IMG/VR virus record: IMGVR_UViG_3300035698_030167
Span: 1 to 64,000 of that record
DNA from: a virus
Reading direction: 5' to 3' (one strand)
DNA length: 64,000 nucleotides
The notes beneath the pieces are model-generated. The model ran no database searches. It was not told the origin of the DNA and saw nothing but the letters and a program-made list of their open reading frames with translations. Numbering within the stretch: the first letter of the stretch is position 1; each line of letters begins with the position of its first letter. Of this stretch, positions 7,879 through 16,295 are shown one piece after another. The position numbers were made by a program, and so were the translations under genes.

Positions 7879-7907
7879 AGTATATAATATATTTATATTT
7901 TTGTCAA
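7879..7907 (-). promoter_or_regulatory. Sigma70-type promoter
   Basis: TTGACA (7907-7902), 17 nt, TATACT (7884-7879). Points left into the two tiny - strand genes and overlaps the upstream region of the terminase. Confidence 0.8.
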
Positions 7908-7927
7908 TATTTTGGAAAGTTAAACTT

Positions 7928-9805
7928 ATGAATGAAAAAGAAAAACTATTTATAGAATCATTAAAAAATAAAATAAAAAATTATTCAATACATACTACTC
8001 CAAAAGAAGCTTTATCAAAAGCGTCTAAACAATTTTACGATACTCAATATAATAATGGAAAAGTAGAAAAGATTGATACTGGCATAGAAAAATATCTTTG
8101 TTCTGCTTCTGCTTATTACTTTATTCATAGATATGCTTGGATAAATTTTCCTGGAATTGGCATTATACCATTTAATTTATATTATTTTCAAAAAGAAATA
8201 ATGAAAGAAATAATTAATTTTAATCGCGTAGTATTTTTAAAAACAAGACAATGCGGCATTTCAACTCTTTTTTCTCTTTATTGCTTATGGAGATGTTTAT
8301 TTAAAGAAGCTGAATATATTGATGTTGTTTCACTTAAACAAAAAAAATCAAGAGAATTTGTAGCAAAAATGGACGCAACAATAAAAAGACTTCCACCATT
8401 TTTACAAGTTCCTATAACAAACAGCAATCAAACTGAGGTTAAATGGGCCAACTCATCACAAATAGTTTCTGAAACCGCTTCTGAACGTTCAGGTAGAAGT
8501 GATTCTTTATCTCTTTTAATTTTAGATGAAGCAGCACATTATATTTCCGATAGATTAACAAGAGGAATAATTGGTGCTGCTAATCCAACTTTATCAAGAA
8601 CAGGTGGATCCATGTTTGTGATTTCTACGCCCGCTGGAGTATCTGGAGCAGGCAGCTGGTATTATGAACAAGTTAGACAACTTCAAATTGATGGGAATGC
8701 TAAAGAAAAAAAACTTATTGAAATAGATTGGTTTGAAGTGCCAGACATATTAGAGATTAAGCCTCATAAAGGATATAATAATTTATTAAACCAATACATA
8801 AAAAAAGATTACTATAATAATCCAAAAATCAAAAATGAAATGAAAAACTTTTTTCAGCCTGTTAGCGAAAATTGGAAGGGAAATCCATGGCTTAGACATC
8901 AACATAATGATCTTCAAGACATGCTTTACAAACAAGAAATTTTACACAGCTTTATTGTTTCTGGCAATCAGGTATTTGAAGAAGGAATTCTTAAAAATAT
9001 AGAAGATTCTATTGTAGAACCAATAAAAGCCAACAAGCTTGGTAAAATGGGGTTTAAGGGATTTTGGATGTGGAGAAAACCTATTCCTGGTCATCGCTAT
9101 ATTATTGGCGTAGATGTTGCAACAGGAACTGGTAGAGATACTTCTTCTATGGAAATTTTTGATGTTGGCAATTATGAGCAAGTAGCAGAATATAAAGGCT
9201 ATATTTCTACCCCAGCTTTTTCTAGAGCAATAAAAAAAGTTGCTCGTTACTATAATGAAGCATTCCTTATTATTGAATGTAATGGTATTGGCGAAGCTAT
9301 TTTTAATGGAGTATATTATGATGAACAAGACCCTTATATAAATCTTTTCAAACAAAAAAAGACAAAAAATAATATAACAAGAATGACTGGATGGATAACA
9401 GATGTAAAAACAAGGAAACTTGTTACTAATGAACTTATAGATTGGTTATCTGTTGAAGAGTTATGGAGCCAGATTAAAATTTATTCAAAAAGAGTATGGG
9501 AAGAAGCAATTACATGGATATGGGAAGGTAATAAACCTATTCACGCCTCTACTGCCGGTGATGATATTTTAATAGCTCTTGCTTTAGCTATTTATCATAG
9601 AGATTTAGCTACTAAAACTGGAGAAAGCTTTTTAATAAATGAAAAGGGAGAAATCGTAGAATATGATAGTAAAGATAAAGTGGATGAAGATGCAATAGAA
9701 GATGATTTTGATGTTGTTAAAGCAGGCGGTCAAGAAGATGATGAAGATTTTTTTAAGAAAAAATATAATGTATCGCAAGAAGAATATACATGGTTGATTG
9801 GATAA
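7928..9805 (+). CDS. Terminase large subunit (gp17-like)
   Basis: 625 residues (T4 gp17 is 610). ATPase: KTRQCGIST Walker A around residue 105, LLILDEAAH Walker B around residue 195. Nuclease: IGVDVATGTGRD carrying the first catalytic Asp, LIIECNG, and the final DD in STAGDDILIALALA. It powers DNA packaging through the portal and cuts genome ends. ATG 7928 is chosen over an upstream TTG because GGAAAG lies at the right distance. Ends in an acidic tail. Confidence 0.95.
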   Translation: MNEKEKLFIESLKNKIKNYSIHTTPKEALSKASKQFYDTQYNNGKVEKIDTGIEKYLCSASAYYFIHRYAWINFPGIGIIPFNLYYFQKEIMKEIINFNRVVFLKTRQCGISTLFSLYCLWRCLFKEAEYIDVVSLKQKKSREFVAKMDATIKRLPPFLQVPITNSNQTEVKWANSSQIVSETASERSGRSDSLSLLILDEAAHYISDRLTRGIIGAANPTLSRTGGSMFVISTPAGVSGAGSWYYEQVRQLQIDGNAKEKKLIEIDWFEVPDILEIKPHKGYNNLLNQYIKKDYYNNPKIKNEMKNFFQPVSENWKGNPWLRHQHNDLQDMLYKQEILHSFIVSGNQVFEEGILKNIEDSIVEPIKANKLGKMGFKGFWMWRKPIPGHRYIIGVDVATGTGRDTSSMEIFDVGNYEQVAEYKGYISTPAFSRAIKKVARYYNEAFLIIECNGIGEAIFNGVYYDEQDPYINLFKQKKTKNNITRMTGWITDVKTRKLVTNELIDWLSVEELWSQIKIYSKRVWEEAITWIWEGNKPIHASTAGDDILIALALAIYHRDLATKTGESFLINEKGEIVEYDSKDKVDEDAIEDDFDVVKAGGQEDDEDFFKKKYNVSQEEYTWLIG

Positions 9806-9806
9806 A

Positions 9807-10079
9807 ATGAAATACTTAAGTAAAAAAACTAGAAATTTGTTGAAAAAGATAAAGCAAAGATATCATGAAGGTGATGAAAATAGAAAGCCATATTCTACAG
9901 CAGATGACAGATTGGGGAAAAAATTAACTTCTTTATCAAGAGGAGGTTCAGTTGAACGTTCTCATAAATCGATAGTTGGAAGAAGAGTAAATAAAGATTT
10001 AGATAATAGATTTATTAAATATAACAAAGCTTTAGAAAAAATGATGAAAAGAATAGAAAATGTCCGTAGCGGGAGATAG
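9807..10079 (+). CDS. Basic helical protein between terminase and portal, 90 aa
   Basis: MKYLSKKTRNLLKKIKQRYH..., rich in Lys/Arg with a second helix (FIKYNKALEKMMKRIENVRS). ATG 9807 is 1 nt after the terminase stop; the upstream in-frame TTG is inside the terminase. Position suggests a DNA-packaging or portal accessory protein. No family recognised. Confidence 0.6.
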   Translation: MKYLSKKTRNLLKKIKQRYHEGDENRKPYSTADDRLGKKLTSLSRGGSVERSHKSIVGRRVNKDLDNRFIKYNKALEKMMKRIENVRSGR

Positions 10080-10081
10080 AA

Positions 10082-11977
10082 ATGCCTTTAGTTAATGGCC
10101 TAGAAATTGAATATACAGAAAAACAAATTGTTGACATACAAAGAAAAATAAATGCAACAGGTGATTTAAAATCAGATTTAAAATCAGAGGTTAAGCCTAA
10201 AGCCACCAGTGAAACTGATTCAGATTTTACATCAGGCGGATTTAGTTTATTTGAAGAACAATCGGCAGAAACAATAAATAGAAAAAGTCGTTATGGATTT
10301 TTTAGAGAAATGGATGAAATGGAGTTTATTCATAGGGCTTTAGAAGTTGTATCAGATGACGGTTCTCAAGAAAATGATGATGGCAACGTCATGAAACTTT
10401 TCTCAGATGATGAAGATATAAAAACTCGCATTGAAACATTATTTCTTGAAAAACTAGATATGAACAACGAGTTATGGTCTATTTTTTATGAAACCTGTAA
10501 AATGGGCGATAACTTTTATGAGGTTGTTGTTGATGATTATAAAAAGCCAAAAAATATCATTTTTTTGCGTTATTTAAATCCACTTAAAGTAGAACGAAAA
10601 GAAGAAAATGGCAGACTTTCTCATTTTGTATATAGAACAAAAAAAGAAGAAGACAAAACAAAATCAAGTCATCAATCAGAAGAAATAGAATATAAACTGC
10701 AACCTTGGCAAATAGTTCATTTTAAGATAGAAAATAAGCAGTTTTTGCCGTATGGTGGTTCATTATTGAATGCGGGCATTCAAACATATAGAAGATTGTC
10801 ATTACTAGAAGATGTAATGCTAGTTTATCGTATAAGCAGGGCGCCCGAAAAACGTGTTTTTTATATTGATGTAGGAAATTTAAATAAAGTTGATTCTAGA
10901 CGATTTCTGGAAAAAATAAAGAATACTTTTAAAACTCAATCTTTCCTTGATGAGAATGGAAAAATAAATAAAAAAGCTCACATACTTTCTATTACATCTG
11001 ACATATTTGTTCCAGTAAGAGAAGGATCGCAAGGAACAAAAATAGAGACACTGGCCGCTGGAGAAGCTCTTCACAACATCGATGACATGAAATATTTTAG
11101 AGATAAAATACTTAGAACAATGAATATTCCACCAGCTTATTTAGGGGAGCAAACAGATAGAAGTCGCGGAAGCCTCGCTCAGCTCGATATAAAATTTTCA
11201 CGTTTTATAGAAAGAATACAATCGCAAATTTTAAAAGGAATAAATAAGATCGCAGCACTTGAATTATTTTTCAACGGGTTTAAAAAAGAAGATTTAAATA
11301 ACTTTAAAATAGAGTTAACCCCTCCATCAAATATAAAAGAGATTACCGAAATTGATGTCGCTACGCAAAAAATGAATTTAGTTGCTACAATACAACAGCT
11401 TAATTTATTTTCAAGTGATTGGATTTTAAGAGAAATCTTAAAAATGTCAGAAAAAGAAATTGTTGATATACAGCTTCACAAACAAATCGAACTTAAAACC
11501 CAGGCTCCAGAAGAAGGCGGAGCGCCAATGCCAGGCGGAATGGAAGCTCCACCAGAAGGAGAAATTCCACCAGAGGGAGAAGCTCCACCAGAAGGAGGAG
11601 TTCCACCAGAAGGAGAAATTCCACCAGAAGAAATGGCCGCAAGCACAATAATCAAAAAACTTGGAAAAGAATTTATAGTTGAGAATTCAAAAGATTTCTT
11701 TAAGTTAATAAAGTATATTAAAGAAAAAATTAATTCTAAAAAAACGAAAATTCCATTGTTAGAAAGAGTTTCTGAAATAATTTTAGAAGATCCTGAAGAT
11801 AAATCGCCAAGAATAAAAAAAACAAAAGGCGTTAGCAGACAAATAATTATAAATGAGTTTGGCGGACTAGATTTCAAAAATAGAAAAATAAACTTATTTG
11901 AGGGCTATAAAGATAAATCAGGTAACAAAAAATATAAAATAAAAAGCCATAAATGCGCCATACAGCTAAAAGGCTAA
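10082..11977 (+). CDS. Portal protein (gp20-like)
   Basis: 631 residues; T4 gp20 is 524. Core features: SRYGFFREMDEMEFIHRALE, YEVVVDDYKKPKNIIFLRYL, QIVHFKI, APEKRVFYIDVGNL and IPPAYLGEQTDRSRGSLAQLD, the conserved portal stem and wing region. After residue 470 comes a Pro/Glu/Gly repeat of about 40 residues (PPEGE repeated, 18-nt units at about 11545-11632), then a basic C-terminal extension not present in T4. Forms the dodecameric vertex for packaging. Confidence 0.93.
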   Translation: MPLVNGLEIEYTEKQIVDIQRKINATGDLKSDLKSEVKPKATSETDSDFTSGGFSLFEEQSAETINRKSRYGFFREMDEMEFIHRALEVVSDDGSQENDDGNVMKLFSDDEDIKTRIETLFLEKLDMNNELWSIFYETCKMGDNFYEVVVDDYKKPKNIIFLRYLNPLKVERKEENGRLSHFVYRTKKEEDKTKSSHQSEEIEYKLQPWQIVHFKIENKQFLPYGGSLLNAGIQTYRRLSLLEDVMLVYRISRAPEKRVFYIDVGNLNKVDSRRFLEKIKNTFKTQSFLDENGKINKKAHILSITSDIFVPVREGSQGTKIETLAAGEALHNIDDMKYFRDKILRTMNIPPAYLGEQTDRSRGSLAQLDIKFSRFIERIQSQILKGINKIAALELFFNGFKKEDLNNFKIELTPPSNIKEITEIDVATQKMNLVATIQQLNLFSSDWILREILKMSEKEIVDIQLHKQIELKTQAPEEGGAPMPGGMEAPPEGEIPPEGEAPPEGGVPPEGEIPPEEMAASTIIKKLGKEFIVENSKDFFKLIKYIKEKINSKKTKIPLLERVSEIILEDPEDKSPRIKKTKGVSRQIIINEFGGLDFKNRKINLFEGYKDKSGNKKYKIKSHKCAIQLKG

Positions 11978-12010
11978 TTTTTTTAACTTGGAAAGATAAA
12001 GGCAGCGTGA

Positions 12011-12481
12011 ATGGAAAAACGATCTTCTTATACAATAACAACACTATTAGAAGAACTGAAACAAAAATTTCCAAAATTTGAAATAAACCAGATCTTTGAA
12101 ACATTAAAGTCAATCTATCCAGATTCAACTATAAGCAAAAAAAATAAAAATATTGTACTTAACGAAAATGCTTTTACAAAACCACTTGCATTAAATAGAA
12201 AAAGTAAATCTTTTCTTATAAAACAAGAAAATAAAATGATTTCTTTTTTTAAAAATTTGAGTAAAGGTGATTTTTTAAAAGTTATTAAAGTTGAAAAGAA
12301 TGGAAACGCTAAATGTATAAATTTATCCTTATATGAAAATATAAGAAAACAATATTATAATGATAATGAAACCAAATACATTAATCTAACATTTAATGAT
12401 ATAGCTAATGGAAATGTTAGATTAATGAAAAGAAAAATAGATAAATACCTAGGAGGAAAAAATGTTAACATTAACACTTAA
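12011..12481 (+). CDS. Hypothetical protein in head operon, 156 aa
   Basis: MEKRSSYTITTLLEELKQKF... The first 50 residues look like a winged-helix-like segment, followed by a basic domain. Overlaps the next gene by 20 nt. Between portal and protease, so an assembly role is possible; no family recognised. Confidence 0.6.
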   Translation: MEKRSSYTITTLLEELKQKFPKFEINQIFETLKSIYPDSTISKKNKNIVLNENAFTKPLALNRKSKSFLIKQENKMISFFKNLSKGDFLKVIKVEKNGNAKCINLSLYENIRKQYYNDNETKYINLTFNDIANGNVRLMKRKIDKYLGGKNVNINT

Positions 12482-13601
12482 GGAGTTTGAAGACCTTAAT
12501 ATATTTTCTCATAAAAATATGGAGGAAATAGCACGTTCACTAGTAAATAAATCTTCAAACGCTAGTTTTGTAAGCATGTATGATGATTCTGTAATCCTTT
12601 TCGATCATGAAGAGGGACAATTTTACGCTTCTGATTACAAATTTGATGATAAAAAATTAATTTTTGAATTTATTAATTTTGAATCAGTTGAACTAGTAAA
12701 AGAAACAGGAGAATTTAGAGAAAAACTATATGAATTTTTTGATGATGAAAACGGATCAGCTGTAGACCTATCGGAGTCTTATAAAAATGATGTCGTTTCT
12801 CAAGAGAGATATATCAATGAACTAATAAAAGATTCATTAGCCGCTAAAGACTTTACCGAAACTATAGATTATTCTGAACTAGAGGGAATTAATGAAAGTG
12901 TTTCAATTTCAAATGAACCATTTTTTAAAAGCTATAAAGAAAGACTAAAAACTCATCCATTGAATGAAATAAAATTTTTCAACTGGAAAGATGATGTTTA
13001 TGTTTCTCTTGTAGAAACCGAACAAAAGAAATTATTGAAAGGAAACGCAGCGGAAAAAGCTAAAGAACTTTGGAAAAGAGATAGTTTTAAAGAAAGTTTT
13101 GTTGAAGCTGCAAATATATTTACAGAAAATGTAGAAGAAGGCGCGGAAAAACTTAAAGAACTTCTTGAAGAATATCCACAAATCTTTTTTCTTGACGCCG
13201 CTGATAGAAAAACTATGTTTGGAAAAGCCATCATGAGTTCAGTTGAATTAATAGAAAACATGGATGATCTTTTAGAAGGATTAAGCTTAATGTTTGAAAA
13301 ATTTGATTTATCTGAAATGAGACAAGAGTATCTTCAAGATATAAACGAACAAGATGATGATGAAGAAGAAGTCGAAGAGCCCGAATCAAAAGAAGAAAAA
13401 GAAGAAAAAGAAGAGCCCGTTGAGCTATCTCCGGAAGATCTTAAAAAAATAGCAGATCAATTAAAAAGCATAGCTGAAAAAATTGAAGACGAACCCTTAA
13501 AGAAAAAACTAGATGGCATTATTTCTAAACTCGAAAAAGGAAAAGAAGAAGGAACAAAACCAGAAGAAGTAAAAGAAGCTGTTGCTCTTCTTTCAATGTA
13601 G
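12462..13601 (+). CDS. Putative prohead-associated protein, 379 aa
   Basis: Ribosome site CTAGGAGG. Globular N-terminal 150 residues, a helical centre, a Glu-rich stretch at about 290-315 (DDDEEEVEEPESKEEKEEKE), and a final coiled-coil region. Many L-x-E tripeptides that a gp21-type protease could cut. Probably an internal or core head protein (inference from context). Confidence 0.6.
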   Translation: MLTLTLKEFEDLNIFSHKNMEEIARSLVNKSSNASFVSMYDDSVILFDHEEGQFYASDYKFDDKKLIFEFINFESVELVKETGEFREKLYEFFDDENGSAVDLSESYKNDVVSQERYINELIKDSLAAKDFTETIDYSELEGINESVSISNEPFFKSYKERLKTHPLNEIKFFNWKDDVYVSLVETEQKKLLKGNAAEKAKELWKRDSFKESFVEAANIFTENVEEGAEKLKELLEEYPQIFFLDAADRKTMFGKAIMSSVELIENMDDLLEGLSLMFEKFDLSEMRQEYLQDINEQDDDEEEVEEPESKEEKEEKEEPVELSPEDLKKIADQLKSIAEKIEDEPLKKKLDGIISKLEKGKEEGTKPEEVKEAVALLSM

Positions 13602-13611
13602 GGAGAATTTT

Positions 13612-14280
13612 ATGGAAATTAAAGATTATGTAGTTCAAAAAGAAATAGAGCTAGAGGAAGGATTCATAGGAAATAAAGAACTAAAAATTTTGGCAAGACA
13701 AGGTGATAAATATGCAGCTCGATTACCAAAAAGAGATATGGGAAAAGATGTTGTTGGATTGCCTCAATCTGATAGGCAATTTATTTCTTCATTTTATTCC
13801 AGTTATGTAAATAACGTAGATCATCTTAATAGTTTGAAACCAAAAATTGATCCTGTGAAAGATTCTGACACAGCTGGAAGAAAAGCTTTAAAAACTGGAT
13901 TAACTGCTCTTAACGCAAAACTAAAGAAAAATTTTGAAGATATTCCAAAAGTTGAAGCAAAACTTAAAGCAGCTGAAAGCAAATCAGAAGTTTCAAAAAG
14001 TGTCACTAAAGAAAAATCTCGAATAAAGAAAACGCAAAAAGGCACTATGTTAGATATGAAAAAGCAAGGTGAATCCGAAAAAAGAAGCAAACAAGAATCT
14101 GATGTTAGAGTTGAAAAAGCTAAGATAAAAGCAGCTGAGAAAAAAGCTAAGAAACAAGAAGAAATAGCCGCTAAAAAAGCTGCTGATAAAGGTGAAAGAG
14201 AAAAAGAAAGACTAGCTAAAAAAGAAAAAAGACAAAAATGGGTAGCGGATGTAAAATCAAAGCTTAAAAGAGGTAAATAA
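13612..14280 (+). CDS. Lys/Ala-rich coiled-coil core protein, 222 aa
   Basis: Start at ATG 13612 with GGGAGAA ahead of it. Residues 90-222 are an almost continuous Lys/Glu/Ala coiled coil (KAKIKAAEKKAKKQEEIAAK). Very basic, between portal and protease, like T4 internal/core proteins gp67-68 in position. Stop overlaps the protease ATG (TAATG). Confidence 0.6.
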   Translation: MEIKDYVVQKEIELEEGFIGNKELKILARQGDKYAARLPKRDMGKDVVGLPQSDRQFISSFYSSYVNNVDHLNSLKPKIDPVKDSDTAGRKALKTGLTALNAKLKKNFEDIPKVEAKLKAAESKSEVSKSVTKEKSRIKKTQKGTMLDMKKQGESEKRSKQESDVRVEKAKIKAAEKKAKKQEEIAAKKAADKGEREKERLAKKEKRQKWVADVKSKLKRGK

Positions 14281-14861
14281 TGTATTTAGAAGATTTTAAT
14301 TTTATAGAGCAATATACATTAGTTGAATCAAGTGAAAACAAACATCTTCTTAGAGGTATTTTTGGTAGATCTGATTTTGCCAATAAAAATAAAAGAGTTT
14401 ACCCTAGGCCAGTAATGGAAGAATGTATAAATAGCCTACAAGAATCAATCTCTCAAAGAGGACTTGTAGGAGAGTTAGATCATCCACCTAGTCCAAAAAT
14501 AAACGTTAAGGGAATTTCTCACATAATAACTAAACTAGCACTAGCTCCAGATGGAGCTTATATTGGTGAAATGGAAGCTCTTGACACTGATCCTGGCAAA
14601 CACTTAAAAGAACTAATGAATTCTAGATTAAAACTTGGTGTATCTACTAGAGGTCTTGGAAATATAAAGCCTTATCATGGACCACTTGGAGAAGGATTAG
14701 TTGAAGTAATGCCAGGATATAGAATGAAAGCTATTGATATAGTATTTGATCCATCAGCGGATGCTTATCCAAAAGCAGTTATGGAAGATACTAATGTTAT
14801 TTTAGGCTCAACAAATGAGTTTAGAAAAGTGTGGACAGAAGTATTTGGAGGATATTTTTAA
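14280..14861 (+). CDS. Prohead core protease (gp21-like, peptidase S80)
   Basis: 193 residues; T4 gp21 is 212. GLVGELDHPPSP carries the catalytic His, KLGVSTRGLG the Ser, and MKAIDIVFDPSADAYPKAV the conserved end. LLRGIFGRSDFANKNKRVYP is the usual start. It matures scaffold and capsid proteins by cutting after L/I-x-E, then degrades itself. Confidence 0.93.
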   Translation: MYLEDFNFIEQYTLVESSENKHLLRGIFGRSDFANKNKRVYPRPVMEECINSLQESISQRGLVGELDHPPSPKINVKGISHIITKLALAPDGAYIGEMEALDTDPGKHLKELMNSRLKLGVSTRGLGNIKPYHGPLGEGLVEVMPGYRMKAIDIVFDPSADAYPKAVMEDTNVILGSTNEFRKVWTEVFGGYF

Positions 14862-15337
14862 TGAAACTTAGTTCAAGAATAAAAAGATCGGCAAGTTTAA
14901 ATGAAGGTACTTTTGATGCGCCAATAAAATTTGCTAGGGCAGATATAATCGGAGCAGAAGCTCCAATAAAAGAAAAAGATTGGAGCGAAGCCGCTAAAAT
15001 TTATGCAAAAAATGCATTAAAAAGGCTTGGAGAGAAAAATCCAGACTTAGATGAAGAAAAGCTAAAAAAGAGAGTTTTTCTTGGACTTAGCTCTACATTT
15101 TTAAAAGGTGGGCATGCTAAGGAAATAAAAGTTGGAGAAATAACACTTACTCCAATGGATGCTCAAGAATTTAGTGCGGCAGTAAAAAAAGAACTTGGAA
15201 TAAAAACAAAAGCAAATAAAAAAGATGAAAGAGCAAAAGAAAAAACTGAAAAAGATAGTAAAGACTTTACCAAAGCGATGAAGCCAGTTGAAGAATCAAT
15301 TTTTGCGCAATATATTTATAAAAATGCAGGGCTTTAA
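14861..15337 (+). CDS. Hypothetical head-operon protein, 158 aa
   Basis: ATG 14861 overlaps the protease stop. MKLSSRIKRSASLNEGTFDA..., helical, Lys-rich C-terminal part, ends just before a terminator. Possibly an internal head protein. No recognised domain. Confidence 0.6.
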   Translation: MKLSSRIKRSASLNEGTFDAPIKFARADIIGAEAPIKEKDWSEAAKIYAKNALKRLGEKNPDLDEEKLKKRVFLGLSSTFLKGGHAKEIKVGEITLTPMDAQEFSAAVKKELGIKTKANKKDERAKEKTEKDSKDFTKAMKPVEESIFAQYIYKNAGL

Positions 15338-15353
15338 AAACCCTGTTTTTTTT
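15327..15353 (+). terminator. Rho-independent terminator
   Basis: CAGGG, 9-nt loop, CCCTG, then eight T. Overlaps the end of the preceding gene. Confidence 0.85.
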
Positions 15354-15360
15354 GCTAATG

Positions 15361-15368
15361 AAAAGATA
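15361..15368 (+). promoter_or_regulatory. Possible late promoter element (AAAAGATA)
   Basis: One-base variant of the TAAAGATA octamer between terminator and scaffold gene; a transcription start is needed here. Confidence 0.25.
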
Positions 15369-15436
15369 AAAGTATATAAAACTCTTGTTAAGAGAAATTT
15401 ATGAAACAACCCCAAAAAATATAATCGGAGGATATA

Positions 15437-16219
15437 ATGGCTGATAATACAATCCTAGAAATGGATTTAAGTCCAAATGATGAAGAATTACTTAGAAGTT
15501 CTCTATCTGAATGGAAAGAAGAAGTAACTGCTAATCTTTTGGAAGAAGCTGAAGAAATCAAAGAACAAAAACTTGAAGAACTAGAAGAAGCTAATATAGA
15601 ATATCGTGAAAAAATGAAAGAAGAATTTGCGACAAAAATGTTAGAGGCTTTAAAAGAAATGAGAGAAGAGCTAAGGGCGGAAGTCATATCAGAAATGTAT
15701 GACAACAATCCAGAACTAACCGTTTTAGAAAAAGTTAAAGAGCTTATAGCTCCTACATTGAATGAAGATTATTTAGGTAATATGTATACTGAACAAATTG
15801 AAACTCTTGGCGAAAAGGTTAAAGAGCTTGAAGAAGAAAAAAAACTTGAAGAAGGCGCAAAAAAACTTGCTGAACTAATAGCACCATATTCTGAAAAAAC
15901 TCAGAATATTCTTTTGTCTTTAATAAATGAAGGCGGACCAGACGAAATAACAGAACAATTTTACGCTCTTATTGAAAATCTTGAAGAAGCTGATGATGAA
16001 GACGTTGACGACGAAGATGATGAAGATGATGAAGATGATGAAGATGATGAAGAAGATGAGGAAGATGAGGAAGACGTTGACGATGACGATGACGAAGATG
16101 ATGAAGATGTTGATGAAGATGAAGATGTTGATCTTGAAACTTACATCAAAGAAGATGATGATGACGAAACATCAAAAAAAGCAAACTCTTTTATCGATCA
16201 AATAAGAAGCAGAATATAA
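15437..16219 (+). CDS. Prohead scaffold protein (gp22-like)
   Basis: 260 residues, strongly acidic and helical. Residues 20-80 form a coiled coil; residues 185-240 are almost pure Asp/Glu, encoded by GAT/GAA repeats at about 15990-16135. Ends NSFIDQIRSRI. Strong ribosome site CGGAGGATATA. Position directly before the capsid gene and composition match the T4 gp22 core scaffold (269 aa). Confidence 0.85.
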   Translation: MADNTILEMDLSPNDEELLRSSLSEWKEEVTANLLEEAEEIKEQKLEELEEANIEYREKMKEEFATKMLEALKEMREELRAEVISEMYDNNPELTVLEKVKELIAPTLNEDYLGNMYTEQIETLGEKVKELEEEKKLEEGAKKLAELIAPYSEKTQNILLSLINEGGPDEITEQFYALIENLEEADDEDVDDEDDEDDEDDEDDEEDEEDEEDVDDDDDEDDEDVDEDEDVDLETYIKEDDDDETSKKANSFIDQIRSRI

Positions 16220-16253
16220 AACAATACAGTTTTTTACATTTTTCTCCATAGTG

Positions 16254-16261
16254 TAAAGATA
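16254..16261 (+). promoter_or_regulatory. Possible late promoter octamer TAAAGATA
   Basis: TAAAGATA 34 nt before the capsid ATG, distinct from the Shine-Dalgarno CGGAGGA. Best-placed example of the candidate late motif. Confidence 0.5.
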
Positions 16262-16295
16262 TTTATGATGAAAAATATAATTACGGAGGATATAA

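Noticed and set aside
11476-11877. 133-codon minus-strand frame rich in Pro/Gly/Ser
   Set aside because: Antisense to the repeat region of the portal gene.
15972-16205. Met/Lys-rich frame inside the scaffold gene
   Set aside because: Out-of-frame reading of the GAT/GAA repeat coding the acidic tail.
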